64,000 nt of DNA. Origin: Hymenobacter ruricola (GTDB lineage: Bacteria; Bacteroidota; Bacteroidia; Cytophagales; Hymenobacteraceae). The stretch is from assembly GCF_015694525.1 (NCBI RefSeq), contig NZ_JADQDM010000011.1:92068-156067 (forward strand), given 5' to 3'. This document shows positions 34,707-44,300 of this stretch, one piece after another. Both the position numbers and the translations under genes were made by a program. How positions within the stretch are numbered: position 1 is the first letter of the stretch; each line of letters opens with the position of its first letter. The notes under the pieces were generated by a model that was given only the letters and a program-made list of their open reading frames with translations, searched no databases and was not told the DNA's origin.

Positions 34707-35456
34707 ATGACCAACGCCCTGCCGCCCCTGCGCACCATCGCCGTCGACGACGAGCCCCTCGCCCTCGGCCTGGTGGTTTCCTTCATTCAGAAAACGCCGT
34801 TTCTGGAACTGGTGGGCAAGTTTGGCAGTGCCGTGGAGGCCCTCAAGTACCTGCACGAACACCCCGGCACGGTCGATTTGGCCTTTCTTGACATTCAGAT
34901 GCAGGAGCTGAATGGGCTGGAACTGGCCCGGGTGCTGGGGCCCACCGGCCCGCGCGTCATCTTCACCACCGCTTTCAGCCAATACGCGCTGGAAGGCTAC
35001 CGCGTCGATGCCCTCGACTACCTCGTCAAGCCCTTCAACTACGAAGAGTTTCTGCGGGCCGCCGGCAAGGCCCGCGCCTACGCCGAGCTCACCTCCCAGC
35101 ACGCCAGCGCCCCCGCCGCCACCGGCCCCGAGGAGGAAGAGTACCTGTTCCTGAAAGCCGAATACCAGCTGGTGCGCGTGGCCCTGAGCGACATTCTCTA
35201 CGTGGAAGGCCTCAAGGACTACGTGAAAGTGCACCTCAAAAGCACGCCCCGCGCCCTGCTTTCCCTCATGAGCCTCAAGGCCATGGAGGAAAAACTGCCC
35301 GCCCGCCGCTTCATGCGCATCCACCGCTCGTTCATTGTGGCGCTCGATAAGATTGAAGCCGTGCGCCGCCTCACCGTCCAGATTGGCGCCATCACCATCC
35401 CGGTGGGCGACCAGTACAAGGAAACGTTTCTGCAGTTCCTCAGCCGCTGGACCTGA
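34707..35456 (+). CDS. LytTR-family response regulator
   Basis: This 249-residue regulator has a receiver domain (about 9-125) with acidic residues in VDDEP, phospho-acceptor Asp62 in AFLDIQM, Thr in FTTAFSQYA and Lys in YLVKPF. A LytTR DNA-binding domain (about 145-248) follows, with EYLFLKAEYQLVRV, DILYVEGLKDYVKVH, FMRIHRSFIVAL and IPVGDQYKETF. It is the partner of the kinase upstream; such pairs are very common in Bacteroidota. The target genes are not evident, although the neighbouring pullulanase or glycosyltransferase are possible. Confidence 0.93.
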   Translation: MTNALPPLRTIAVDDEPLALGLVVSFIQKTPFLELVGKFGSAVEALKYLHEHPGTVDLAFLDIQMQELNGLELARVLGPTGPRVIFTTAFSQYALEGYRVDALDYLVKPFNYEEFLRAAGKARAYAELTSQHASAPAATGPEEEEYLFLKAEYQLVRVALSDILYVEGLKDYVKVHLKSTPRALLSLMSLKAMEEKLPARRFMRIHRSFIVALDKIEAVRRLTVQIGAITIPVGDQYKETFLQFLSRWT

Positions 35457-35481
35457 GGCCGGCGGTGGTTTAGATAAGATG

Positions 35482-35604
35482 AACGTCATGCAGAGCGCAG
35501 CGAAGCATCTTGCCTGCCGCCACTAATCCTTTTTTGAATTGCGTTGCGCGGGTTTTGAATTGCGTTGCGCGGGCAAGATGCTTCGCTGCGCTCTGCATGA
35601 CGTT
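35482..35604. repeat. GTCAT-type inverted repeat with an internal 21-bp tandem
   Basis: The arms aacgtcatgcagagcgcagc... (35482-35513) and the complement (35573-35604) are 32 bases each and essentially perfect. Between them a 21-bp unit beginning ttttgaattgcgttgcgcgg occurs twice in tandem (35532-35552, 35553-35573). No gene lies in this interval. Confidence 0.88.
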
Positions 35605-35681
35605 CTTTTTTTTCGCTGCCTGCCGCCCTCGCCCTCCCGCTTTCTACCGCGCCGCCTCACACCTCTCTGTCTTTCTGAGCT

Positions 35682-36947
35682 ATGACACCACACTTCATCA
35701 CTGGGAGCTCCGCTCTCGGCCGGGACGCGCGTGCCCCGGAATCCCGCCCGCAGCTGGCCGTGCTCTGCCTCTCCGGCAGCCTGGGCGGCCTGGAGCTCAA
35801 CAGCCTGAAGTTTGCCGGCTGGATGCAGGAGCGCGGCTGGCGCGTCACCTTCCTGGCGCCGCCGGCCACGCCGCTGGCTCACTGGGCCGAAGAATGGTTT
35901 GTGCCCCTCGAAACCCTGCGCGTGGGCCGCGGCCTGGCCATGCCCCGCGCCGCCTGGGAGCTAAAAATCCAGCTCGAACGCCTGCGGGTGGAAATACTGA
36001 TAGTTACGCAGAACAAGGACCTGGCCCTGGCCACGCTGGTCAAAACCCTGATGGGCGGGCGCCTGCGCGTCATTTACCAGCAGCACATGCAGCTGGGCCG
36101 GCCCAAGCGCAGCCTGGTGCACACCCTGCGCTTCGGCCAGCTCGATGCCTGGCTGACGCCGCTGCCCGGCCTGGCCCGCGAGGTGGCGCGCCACACCCGC
36201 TTTGAGGCGCGCAAGCTGCACGTGGTGCCGCTGGGCTTGCCGCTGGAGCAGTTTGCCCCGCACACCCGCACCGCCGCCGAAGCCCGCCACGAGCTGGGCC
36301 TGCCCTTAGAGGGCCCGCTGCTGGGCATTCTGGGCCGGCTGGATGCCGGGAAAGGGCAGGACTTCGTGATTGAGGCGCTGCACCACTTGCGCACCCAGTT
36401 CGGGCGCGCTGCCAGCCTCGTCATCATGGGCGAGCCCACCCGCAACGAGGGCGATGCGTACCTGCGCCAGCTGCGGGCCCAGGTGAAGCAGCTGGGCCTG
36501 GAAAACCAGGTTCATTTCCGCGGGTTCCGGGCCAACCCGGCGGTGTTCTACCAGGCCATCGACGTGTTTGTGCTGGCCTCCGAAAACGAAACCTACGGCA
36601 TGGTGACTCTCGAAGCCATGGCCGCGGGCGTGCCCGTGGTGGTGGCCGCCACCGGCGGCACCGTGGAGCTGGTGCAGCACGGCCACACCGGCCTGCTCTA
36701 CCTGCACCGCGACGTGGCCGCCTGCGCCCGCTCTATCCGCCGCTGTTTCGATGACCCCGCCGCCACCCGCCAGCGCGTGGCGCGCGCCCAGATGGACCGC
36801 TGGCGCTACTCGCACCACCGCCAGTGCGCCCTCACCGAAGACGTCATCCAAGCCGTGAGTGCCGTGGCCGAAACCCCGGCCGGCACCCGCGCCGTGCGGC
36901 GGCCCGATGCCCTGGCGTCGGTATTCGCCCGCGTGGCCGTTTCGTAA
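35682..36947 (+). CDS. Glycosyltransferase, GT4-like (GT-B fold)
   Basis: This 421-residue protein has the two Rossmann halves of a GT-B glycosyltransferase. The N-terminal half has VLCLSGSLGGLELNSLKFA, typical of acceptor-side motifs. The C-terminal half has GILGRLDAGKGQDFVIEAL, then the donor-binding stretch ASENETYGMVTLEAMAAG with the E-x7-E pattern, and VVAATGGTVELV. GT4 enzymes transfer sugars from nucleotide donors to glycans or lipids. Sugar and acceptor cannot be told. It stands alone after the two-component genes, with no polysaccharide cluster around it. The first about 25 residues are variable, so the start could be slightly later. Confidence 0.88.
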   Translation: MTPHFITGSSALGRDARAPESRPQLAVLCLSGSLGGLELNSLKFAGWMQERGWRVTFLAPPATPLAHWAEEWFVPLETLRVGRGLAMPRAAWELKIQLERLRVEILIVTQNKDLALATLVKTLMGGRLRVIYQQHMQLGRPKRSLVHTLRFGQLDAWLTPLPGLAREVARHTRFEARKLHVVPLGLPLEQFAPHTRTAAEARHELGLPLEGPLLGILGRLDAGKGQDFVIEALHHLRTQFGRAASLVIMGEPTRNEGDAYLRQLRAQVKQLGLENQVHFRGFRANPAVFYQAIDVFVLASENETYGMVTLEAMAAGVPVVVAATGGTVELVQHGHTGLLYLHRDVAACARSIRRCFDDPAATRQRVARAQMDRWRYSHHRQCALTEDVIQAVSAVAETPAGTRAVRRPDALASVFARVAVS

Positions 36948-37346
36948 GGACACGCGAGATAAAACGCCGGCTTTTATCGGTGCACTTGGGTATTTGGCCG
37001 ATGCGAGGCCTTTTCTGACCAGTGCCGGGGTAATTTTAGTTTCATTAGGCCGTTATCACCGCACGGCCCTCCCCAGCAACACCGCCCCGGATGAACCGCC
37101 ATTCCGGGCTGCTTTAAGTCCTGTCATTCCTAACCGGAACTGCGTTTTGGCCGTGGCCACCCACCCAGCGGTTTGTCGCCGCTGGCAGCAGCGCCCAAAA
37201 ATCCGCCCGGAGCCGGAATGGCAGGCACCAGCGGGCCGGGAAACTGGGGTTCTCGTGGGAATAGGAGATAGGCTGTATTAGGCGTGCTGCTAACGCTGTA
37301 GTTATCAACGTGTCATATACAGTCAAAGTAGAGGCAGATTTTAGAT

Positions 37347-37388
37347 ATTATTAATGAATTCACCTTTTGGGGTGTATTCATTAATAAT
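37347..37388 (+). terminator. AT-rich hairpin with T-run
   Basis: The arms attattaatgaattcacc (37347-37364) and ggtgtattcattaataat (37371-37388) pair with one mismatch around a 6-base loop, and a run of Ts follows. It looks like an intrinsic terminator, yet the nearest upstream plus-strand gene ends 400 bases earlier. A leader or regulatory role for the gene at 37516 is also possible. Confidence 0.55.
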
Positions 37389-37451
37389 TTTTTTGGTATT
37401 AAATAAAAGATAATAAAGACAAGCGTCAGCCGTTTGTGGGTAAATGAGTGG

Positions 37452-37459
37452 TAAATTTG
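37452..37459 (+). promoter_or_regulatory. -7 box for the LTD surface protein gene
   Basis: TAAATTTG is an exact TAnnTTTG match 57 bases before the ATG at 37516. A TTTG at 37433-37436 lies about 15 bases upstream, slightly closer than the usual -33 spacing. Confidence 0.55.
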
Positions 37460-37515
37460 CGTGATAAAATTGACCGTTTAGGTAATTATTATCACTTCTC
37501 CTCTCAATTAACCAT

Positions 37516-40500
37516 ATGAATCAATTATTTACGACCTCCTGCGGCATTGGTCGCCTTCTGCGAAGCTGGACCTTTATTATGCCCCTGTTGCTACTGGCGG
37601 GGCTTGGGCATGCCCAAACTAATCATGTAGTTATCAGCGAAGTATTTGGGGGCGGGGGCAACTCCGGCTCGCCTTTCACGAATGACTTTGTGGAACTGTA
37701 TAACCCGACTGCTGCTCCGGTCGACCTGAGCGGCTTTTCGGTGCAGTACAATGGGGCTACTTCCACTGCTTCCTACCAAGTGGCGCCGCTGGGCACTATC
37801 AGCATTGCGCCTAACAGCTTTTTGTTGGTGCAACTGGCCTCGGGGGGTGCCGTAGGCGCTTCACTGCCCGCGCCGGACGTAACCGGCGGCATCGCCATGT
37901 CGGCTACCGCGGGCCGGGTGGCCCTGGTCGACAACGCCACGGCGCTCAACGGCCTGGCCAGCGCCTCAGCGGCCGGTATTGTTGACTTTGTGGGGTTTGG
38001 CACCTCGGGCACCATCTACGAAGGGGCAGGCCGGGCACCGGCGCCCAGCAACACCACCAGCATCGAGCGCCGGGCCCGCGAGTCTTCGACCAGCGCCGAC
38101 CTGGCTGCCGGCAACGTGGACGCCGACCAAGGCAACGGCTACGATAGCAACAACAACAACCTGGACTTTGTGACGCGCGGCGCGCCGGGCCCGCAAAACG
38201 CGGCCTCGCCCGCCGAGGTGCTTACGCCCATCGTGTACTACAGCACCAAAAACCCCGGCGGCTTTCTCAACAACCCGAATACGTTCAGCTCGACGCTGGA
38301 CGGCACGGGCCCCGCGCCCGCTAATTTCACAAGCAACTTCCTGACCTTTGTCGTCGTCGGAACCAACCGCACGATTGACGGGCCCTGGACCGTGAGCGGC
38401 ACCAACGCCAAGGTGCTGGTGCAGTCCAACGCGTCCTTCGTCGTGCCGGCCGCCTTCAACTACACCGGCCCACTGGACCTGAGCAGCAACGCCACACTGG
38501 TGCAGCAAAACGCGGAGCCGGCCGCCATCTTTGGCACCCTGGACCCGGCCAGCACCGTAGAATACGCCCAGGCGTCGGCCTTCACGGTGCCCATCGTGGC
38601 CGCGCCGGGCTACGGCAACCTCACCCTGAGCACCGCCAGCAAGCAGCTCAGCGGCGGCACCACCGTGGTGCGCGGCAACTTTGTGGTCGACAACCTGAAC
38701 GGTGCCAACTCGTTTGGCGGCGCGGCAAGTTCGGCCTCCATTCTGAGCCTCGGCGGCAACTTCACGCTCGCGGGCACTGTGAATTTTGGCCCGACGGCCG
38801 ACAACCTCATCCAGCTCAGCCTCACCAACACCGCCACTGAACAGGTGCTCAACGGCAACGGCAACCTCATCAAACTGTTTAAGCTGACCCTGGTGGCCAA
38901 CCAGGAAGGCGCGCGGCTGGCCGATGGCACCAGCGACCTGGAATTGGGCAACAGCATTGGGGTGGGCGGCTACGCGCTGACCACGGGCACTGTCCTGGCC
39001 GTGGGCAACAACACGCTGAGCTTTGTTGCGGGCGGCCGGGCAGCCATCAGCGGCACCAACGGCGCTCTGGCCGTGGGCCCCACTTCTAACCTGATATTCA
39101 GTAAGAATTCCGGGTCCACGCTCGGTACTTTGCGTCTGACCCCGGGCAGTACCCAGCTCAACAACCTCACGGTGGACGCGGCCGGCACGGGCAACACCCT
39201 CACCCTGCCCGCCAGCCTGACGGTAAACGGCACCCTGACGGTATCGAGCAGCAGCACGCTCACCATCGGCGCTGCCAATGTGCTCACACTGAATGGCCCC
39301 GTGCTGGGCACGGGCATCGTGCGCGGCGCTACCGATGCAGACCTGATTATCGGCGGAAGCGGAGCCTTGAGCGCCATCGTCATCACCAATGGCCTCGGCA
39401 GTTTCACTCTGAACCGCGCCGGTGCCGTTCTGCCCCTGGGCGGCAACCTGACGGTGAATAATGCCCTGACCCTCGCCGGCGGCACCCTGGACCTGCTAAA
39501 CAGAACCCTCACGCTGAACGGCCCCGTAACGGCTTCGGGCGGCTTCCTGAATGGTTCTACGGCGTCCATTCTGACCGTGGCCGGCAGCGGCCCGCTGGGC
39601 ACGGTGGCCTTCTCGCCCACCGGGGGCTTGCTCAGCCAGCTCAACCTGAACCGCCCCGGCGGCACGCTCACGCTGACTGACAACCCCTTGCAGGTGGCCA
39701 CCGCCACCCTCACCAGTGGGGTGCTGGGCCTGGGCGCCACGGTGGGCCTGACGGTGACGGGCGTGCTGACGGTAGCGGACCCCACGGTGGCGCGCTTTGC
39801 CGTCACGCCTTCGTCCACGCTCGGGTTCACGGGCTCGGGCGCCATTGGGGCGCTGGCCTTCGTGCCCGGCCAGGACGTGCTGCAGGGCCTCACGCTGAGC
39901 CGCCTTACGGGCGCCGTGCCCACGGCTCAGCTCACCACCAACCTCACCGTCAACAACCTCACCCTGAGCCGGGGCCGCCTTTTTGTGCAGGCGCCCTACA
40001 AGCTCACCATTCTGCCCACGGGCGGCTTCACGGGGGGCAGCATCGACAGCTACGTGAACACCCTGACCCAGGCTTCGGTGACCAACAGCACCACGCCCAC
40101 GGTGTCGTTGAGCTACCCGCTGGGCGTCGACGGCCAGTTCCGGTCCCTCACGTTCACGGTCACCGACCAGGCCATTGGCACCTCCAGCTACACGGCCCGC
40201 CAGGTCGAAGGCCCGTCGCCGGGGCGCACGCTGCCGGCCACGCTGGCCCGCGTGTCCCAGATTCGCTACTTCAACCTGATGCGCGAGCCGGGCGGCACCA
40301 GCACCCTGGGCAGCGCCACCATCCGCCTGAGCTACGCGGCCGCCAACGACCTGGTGACGCCGGCCAACGTGAGCTTCCTGCGCGTGGCCATGACCGACCC
40401 GGCCGACGACACCAAATGGGCCGACATCGGCAACCCGGGCGGGGGCGGGGGCACCGACATCACCTCGTCCTCGTTCCCGAACGGCCCGCTGGGCGATTTC

Positions 40501-41076
40501 ACGCTGGCCACCAGCAGCACCACGCCCCCTAACACCAACCCGCTGCCCGTCGAGCTGACCCGTTTCGACGCAACCCGGCAGGCCGCCGACGTCCGCCTGA
40601 CCTGGGCCACGGCCACCGAGCAGAACAGCGCCCGCTTCGACGTGGAGCGCAGCCTCGACGGCAAAACGTTTGGAACGGTGCTGAGCCTGCCGGCTCAGGG
40701 CAGCAGCAGCCGCGCCCACGAGTACACCGCCCTCGACGCCAAAGCGCCTGCCGGCCTGCTCTACTACCGCCTGCGCCAGGTAGACTTCGATGGCACCCTG
40801 GCCTACTCGCAGGTGGTGACGGTGACCGGCCCGGACGCGGCCGCCGAATGGGCCGTGTACCCCAACCCGACCGCCGAGCGCCTGACTGCGCCGCTGCCCG
40901 CCGCCGCGGGCCGCACCTACCGCGTGCTGAACGCGCTGGGGCAGGAGGTGACCCACGGCCCCGCCGACGCCGCCGACCCTACCATTGAGGTGCGGCAACT
41001 GCCCGCCGGCACCTACTTCCTGGAGCTGCGCAGCACCGAGGGCCGGCAAACCCGCCGCTTCGCGAAATTCGACTAG
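37516..41076 (+). CDS. Large T9SS-exported protein with lamin-tail domain and beta-strand repeats
   Basis: This 1186-residue protein has a signal peptide (WTFIMPLLLLAGLGHAQ). A lamin-tail-like domain (about 38-160, VVISEVFGGGGNSGSPF then NDFVELYNPTAAPVDLSGF) follows. A long series of imperfect beta repeats (about 340-850) is rich in Leu, Thr, Asn and Gly, such as LTVNGTLTVSSSSTLTIGA. The C-terminus (about 1010-1186) has LYYRLRQVDFDGT and a sorting domain with WAVYPNPTAERL, LNALGQEV and LPAGTYFLELRS, so it is exported by the type IX system and attached to or released from the surface. It probably acts in adhesion or in binding external polymers. A strong terminator follows. Confidence 0.88.
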   Translation: MNQLFTTSCGIGRLLRSWTFIMPLLLLAGLGHAQTNHVVISEVFGGGGNSGSPFTNDFVELYNPTAAPVDLSGFSVQYNGATSTASYQVAPLGTISIAPNSFLLVQLASGGAVGASLPAPDVTGGIAMSATAGRVALVDNATALNGLASASAAGIVDFVGFGTSGTIYEGAGRAPAPSNTTSIERRARESSTSADLAAGNVDADQGNGYDSNNNNLDFVTRGAPGPQNAASPAEVLTPIVYYSTKNPGGFLNNPNTFSSTLDGTGPAPANFTSNFLTFVVVGTNRTIDGPWTVSGTNAKVLVQSNASFVVPAAFNYTGPLDLSSNATLVQQNAEPAAIFGTLDPASTVEYAQASAFTVPIVAAPGYGNLTLSTASKQLSGGTTVVRGNFVVDNLNGANSFGGAASSASILSLGGNFTLAGTVNFGPTADNLIQLSLTNTATEQVLNGNGNLIKLFKLTLVANQEGARLADGTSDLELGNSIGVGGYALTTGTVLAVGNNTLSFVAGGRAAISGTNGALAVGPTSNLIFSKNSGSTLGTLRLTPGSTQLNNLTVDAAGTGNTLTLPASLTVNGTLTVSSSSTLTIGAANVLTLNGPVLGTGIVRGATDADLIIGGSGALSAIVITNGLGSFTLNRAGAVLPLGGNLTVNNALTLAGGTLDLLNRTLTLNGPVTASGGFLNGSTASILTVAGSGPLGTVAFSPTGGLLSQLNLNRPGGTLTLTDNPLQVATATLTSGVLGLGATVGLTVTGVLTVADPTVARFAVTPSSTLGFTGSGAIGALAFVPGQDVLQGLTLSRLTGAVPTAQLTTNLTVNNLTLSRGRLFVQAPYKLTILPTGGFTGGSIDSYVNTLTQASVTNSTTPTVSLSYPLGVDGQFRSLTFTVTDQAIGTSSYTARQVEGPSPGRTLPATLARVSQIRYFNLMREPGGTSTLGSATIRLSYAAANDLVTPANVSFLRVAMTDPADDTKWADIGNPGGGGGTDITSSSFPNGPLGDFTLATSSTTPPNTNPLPVELTRFDATRQAADVRLTWATATEQNSARFDVERSLDGKTFGTVLSLPAQGSSSRAHEYTALDAKAPAGLLYYRLRQVDFDGTLAYSQVVTVTGPDAAAEWAVYPNPTAERLTAPLPAAAGRTYRVLNALGQEVTHGPADAADPTIEVRQLPAGTYFLELRSTEGRQTRRFAKFD

Positions 41077-41100
41077 CGAAAGCCGCGGCCCTTCCATTAC

Positions 41101-41132
41101 AAAAAAGCCTCCGTCGCCGCGGAGGCTTTTTT
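41101..41132 (+). terminator. Intrinsic terminator after the LTD surface protein gene
   Basis: The arms agcctccg and cggaggct sit around a short loop (tcgccg), with six As in front and a run of six Ts after, which suits both directions. It starts 25 bases after the stop codon. An 11-bp tandem repeat (ttcattttaaa, 41140-41161) follows. Confidence 0.88.
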
Positions 41133-41341
41133 GATGGGCTTCATTTTAAATTCATTTTAAAATGGATTATGCCTTTATAGGGTTTCGCTGCTGTGCCGTG
41201 CCGGCTGCCTGGTTTGCACTGCGCACGATTTTAACCTTTTCGTAACGCTTCGGATGGGGTTAGTCCTATAAAGTCGCCTTAATTTTACAGACAGTGCGTC
41301 CAGCCAAAAGCATTTTTTAGTTTCCTCAAAACCCGCTACTT

Positions 41342-44300
41342 ATGTACCCACCTCGTACTCGTTTTACCTCTCCAGCCAGCCGCGGCGTGGCGCTGCTGAT
41401 GATGCTACTGTTACCGCTGCTAGGGTGGGGGCAGACGACAATTTTTACGGAGACCTTTGGAACACCTACTGGAAATACGGCAATAGCTACTTACGCCACA
41501 GGGACTGCTCCGACAACTTTTTCAACAAAGGGGCTTGGCTACACTTATTCCAATGGCGGGCAAACGGCTTCGCCTGATGTGCGCGTTAGCAGCCCGTCGT
41601 CTGGTTACTCCGGAGCTTCGGGCAACGGAAATCTTTTCTTTACCCAAGCCACAAATAATATAGGCTTTGCCATTGGCGGGATAGACGCCAGCGGATACAC
41701 TGACCTGCAGATTTCGTTTGGAATTCGTCGTGACCAAGTGGCTGCTTATGGCTTGTTGGTAGAGTATTCTACTGATGGCGTGACGTTTACGGGTACAGGT
41801 GTTACGGTTAATAATCTGCCACTGAGCACGGCTACCGCTGCATGGGCCGCCACCAAAGCCACTGCAACCTTTCCGGTGGGTGCTCAATCCTCAACACTTA
41901 CAATCCGTTTTACTAAAACGGGCACAACCGCGGCAGTTAGACTGGACGATATGGTGTTAACCGGAACGCCATCTTCTCCTAGTAATTCCATCAGCACTCC
42001 ATCTTTTACCCCATCTGCGGTTTGCGCCACCACTGCTACCAGTGTGGCCGTGACGTTCACCGCCTCCGGTACCTACAGCGCCACCAACGCTTTCACGGTG
42101 GAGCTCTCGAACGCCAGCGGCACCTTCCTGGCCACGCCGGTTAGCTCGGTTTCGGCCACGAACAACACTACCACTGCGCAGACGCTCACCTTGCCCATTC
42201 CGGCCAATACACCCAGCGGCACGGGCTACAAAATCCGGGTACTGGCATCTGACCCCGCCACCACTAGTTCCGGCACTTCGGCCTCGCTGACCATCGTCAG
42301 CAACCCCACGGTCGCCATTTCGCCCACCTCGACGGTGCAGCCGGTGGCCGCCACCCAGGGCACGGCCACCAGTTTCACCGGTACTGAGACGCCTGCTGCC
42401 ACCAGCCGCGAATGGCTCTACGGCACCACTGCGGGCAACTACACCACGGCTACCGGCGTCACCACCACTACGTATTCTTTCAACCCGGCTGCTGCCGGTA
42501 CCTATTTCGTGGTGCTGCGCTCGGTGTTTGCCGGCTGCGGCGCCGTCACCAGCACCCCCACCGAGGTGACGGTGAGCGCCCCGGCGCCCTCCCTCACGGC
42601 CACTCCCGACGCTCGCAACGGCTTCACCTACGTGCTGGGCACGGGGCCTTCCACTGCGCAAAACGTAGTGCTGAGCGGCTCGAACCTGGCCCCCGGCAAC
42701 CTGACCGTAACCGGTTCGGCCAGCTATGAAGTGTCGACCGATAATGCCAGCTTCGCCAACACCGCTACCGTGCCCAACGCCGCCGGCGGCACTCTGGCCA
42801 ACAGCCCGACGGTGTACATCCGCCTGAAAGCCGGCCTGCCCGTGGGCAGCTACAACAACGAAACCATTGCCATCGCGGGCGGTGGCACTGCGGCTCCCGC
42901 CACCGTGGCGGTGAGCGGCAGCGTAACGCCCTCCACCATCGCCACCGGCACGGTGGCCGGGCCAGTGTGCGTGGGCCTGAGCGGCGCCCCGCTGTCGGTG
43001 CCCTTCACCACGGTGGGCACGTTCGACGCCAGCAACGCCTTCAGCGTGGAGCTTTCAACGGCGGCCGGCACCTTCCCGGGCACGGTGCTCGCCACCACGG
43101 GCACGGCTTCCCCGCTGTCGGCCACCGTGCCGGCCGGCACGCCCACGGGCACCTACCGGGTGCGGGTGGTGGCCAGTGCCCCCGCCACGGTGGGCACCGA
43201 CAACGGCACCAACCTCGTTGTTACGAGCTACCTCGCCAACGAAGTGGCCTCGGCCACGGCCACCCCCGGCAATGGCCAGGCCACTTTCGCCTTCACGGCC
43301 CCGGCCAGCTGCGCCACCAACGTGGTGGTCACCATCATGGCCGGCACCGCTGCCGGCGGGGCGCCCGTGGCCGGCGGCACCTACGCGCCAGCTGGTTCGG
43401 GCTCGGTGGCCTTTGCCACCGGCACCGATTTGGGCGGTGGCCAATACGTGGTGTACAACGGGCCTGCCACGGGCAGCATCACCGTGACCGGGCTCACCAA
43501 CGGCACGCAGTACACCTTTGCTGCCTTCACCACCAACGGCGGCAGCACCGGCACCACGGGCTACAGCGCCGGCGCGACGCGCGCCGTGCAGCCGGCCCTA
43601 GTGGTTGCCCTGGCCGAAGTAATTGTGCCGCAATACATCAGCGGGCGCACGGCTACGGGCACTTCGCACAATACCCGCCTGCCCTACGTGTGGCGCGCCA
43701 CGGTGAATAATTTGCTGCCCAACGCTACCTATAAGTACTACACCGCCGCCCGGGCCAGCGCCGACCCGGCCAACTACGCCGGCGTTGGCGTCACGCTGGA
43801 AGTGCAGGTGGCGGGCGCCTTTCTGCGCAAAGCCACGGCCAGCCTGAACAACGCCAGCTCCACGTTCGTGGCCGATGCCAACGGCAGCTACACCGGTTGG
43901 TTCGCCCTCGAGCCCACGGCCGACGACCGGTACAAGGACCAGGCCGTGCTCTACCCGATGGTGGTGCTCAACGCCGGCGACGGCGGCAACACGGCCACGT
44001 ACTTCCTGCCCACGGCCAGCTCGGTCACGGCCCTGAACCTGAACGGCAGCACGACCGGGGGACGCGGCGTGCGCGGCAACTCCTTCGGCACCCCCAGCAA
44101 CTTTGTGCTGATTTACGACAACGTGAACGGCACGGGCCGCCCCCTGGCCGGCACCATGCTCGAAGACGATGGCCTGACCACCAGCAGTTCCTACCCGAGC
44201 TTCTACGACAACTACGTGGATGCCACCATTGGTGCTTACGGCCTACTCACGGCCAGCAGCAATGCCAACGGCATCCGGCGCGTCGAGCAGCGCACCCTGG

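Larger units (their letters stand above)
36948..37515. other. Long intergenic region before the first giant surface protein
   Basis: In 568 bases I see no supported gene. The last 200 bases are AT-rich and hold a long hairpin at 37347-37388 and a -7 box at 37452-37459. The first 350 bases are GC-rich with no recognised structure. Confidence 0.55.

Noticed and set aside
36859..37281. Plus-strand open frame of 140 codons after the glycosyltransferase gene
   Set aside because: It overlaps the end of the glycosyltransferase gene, is Pro/Arg-rich as expected for an out-of-frame GC-rich reading and shows no domain.
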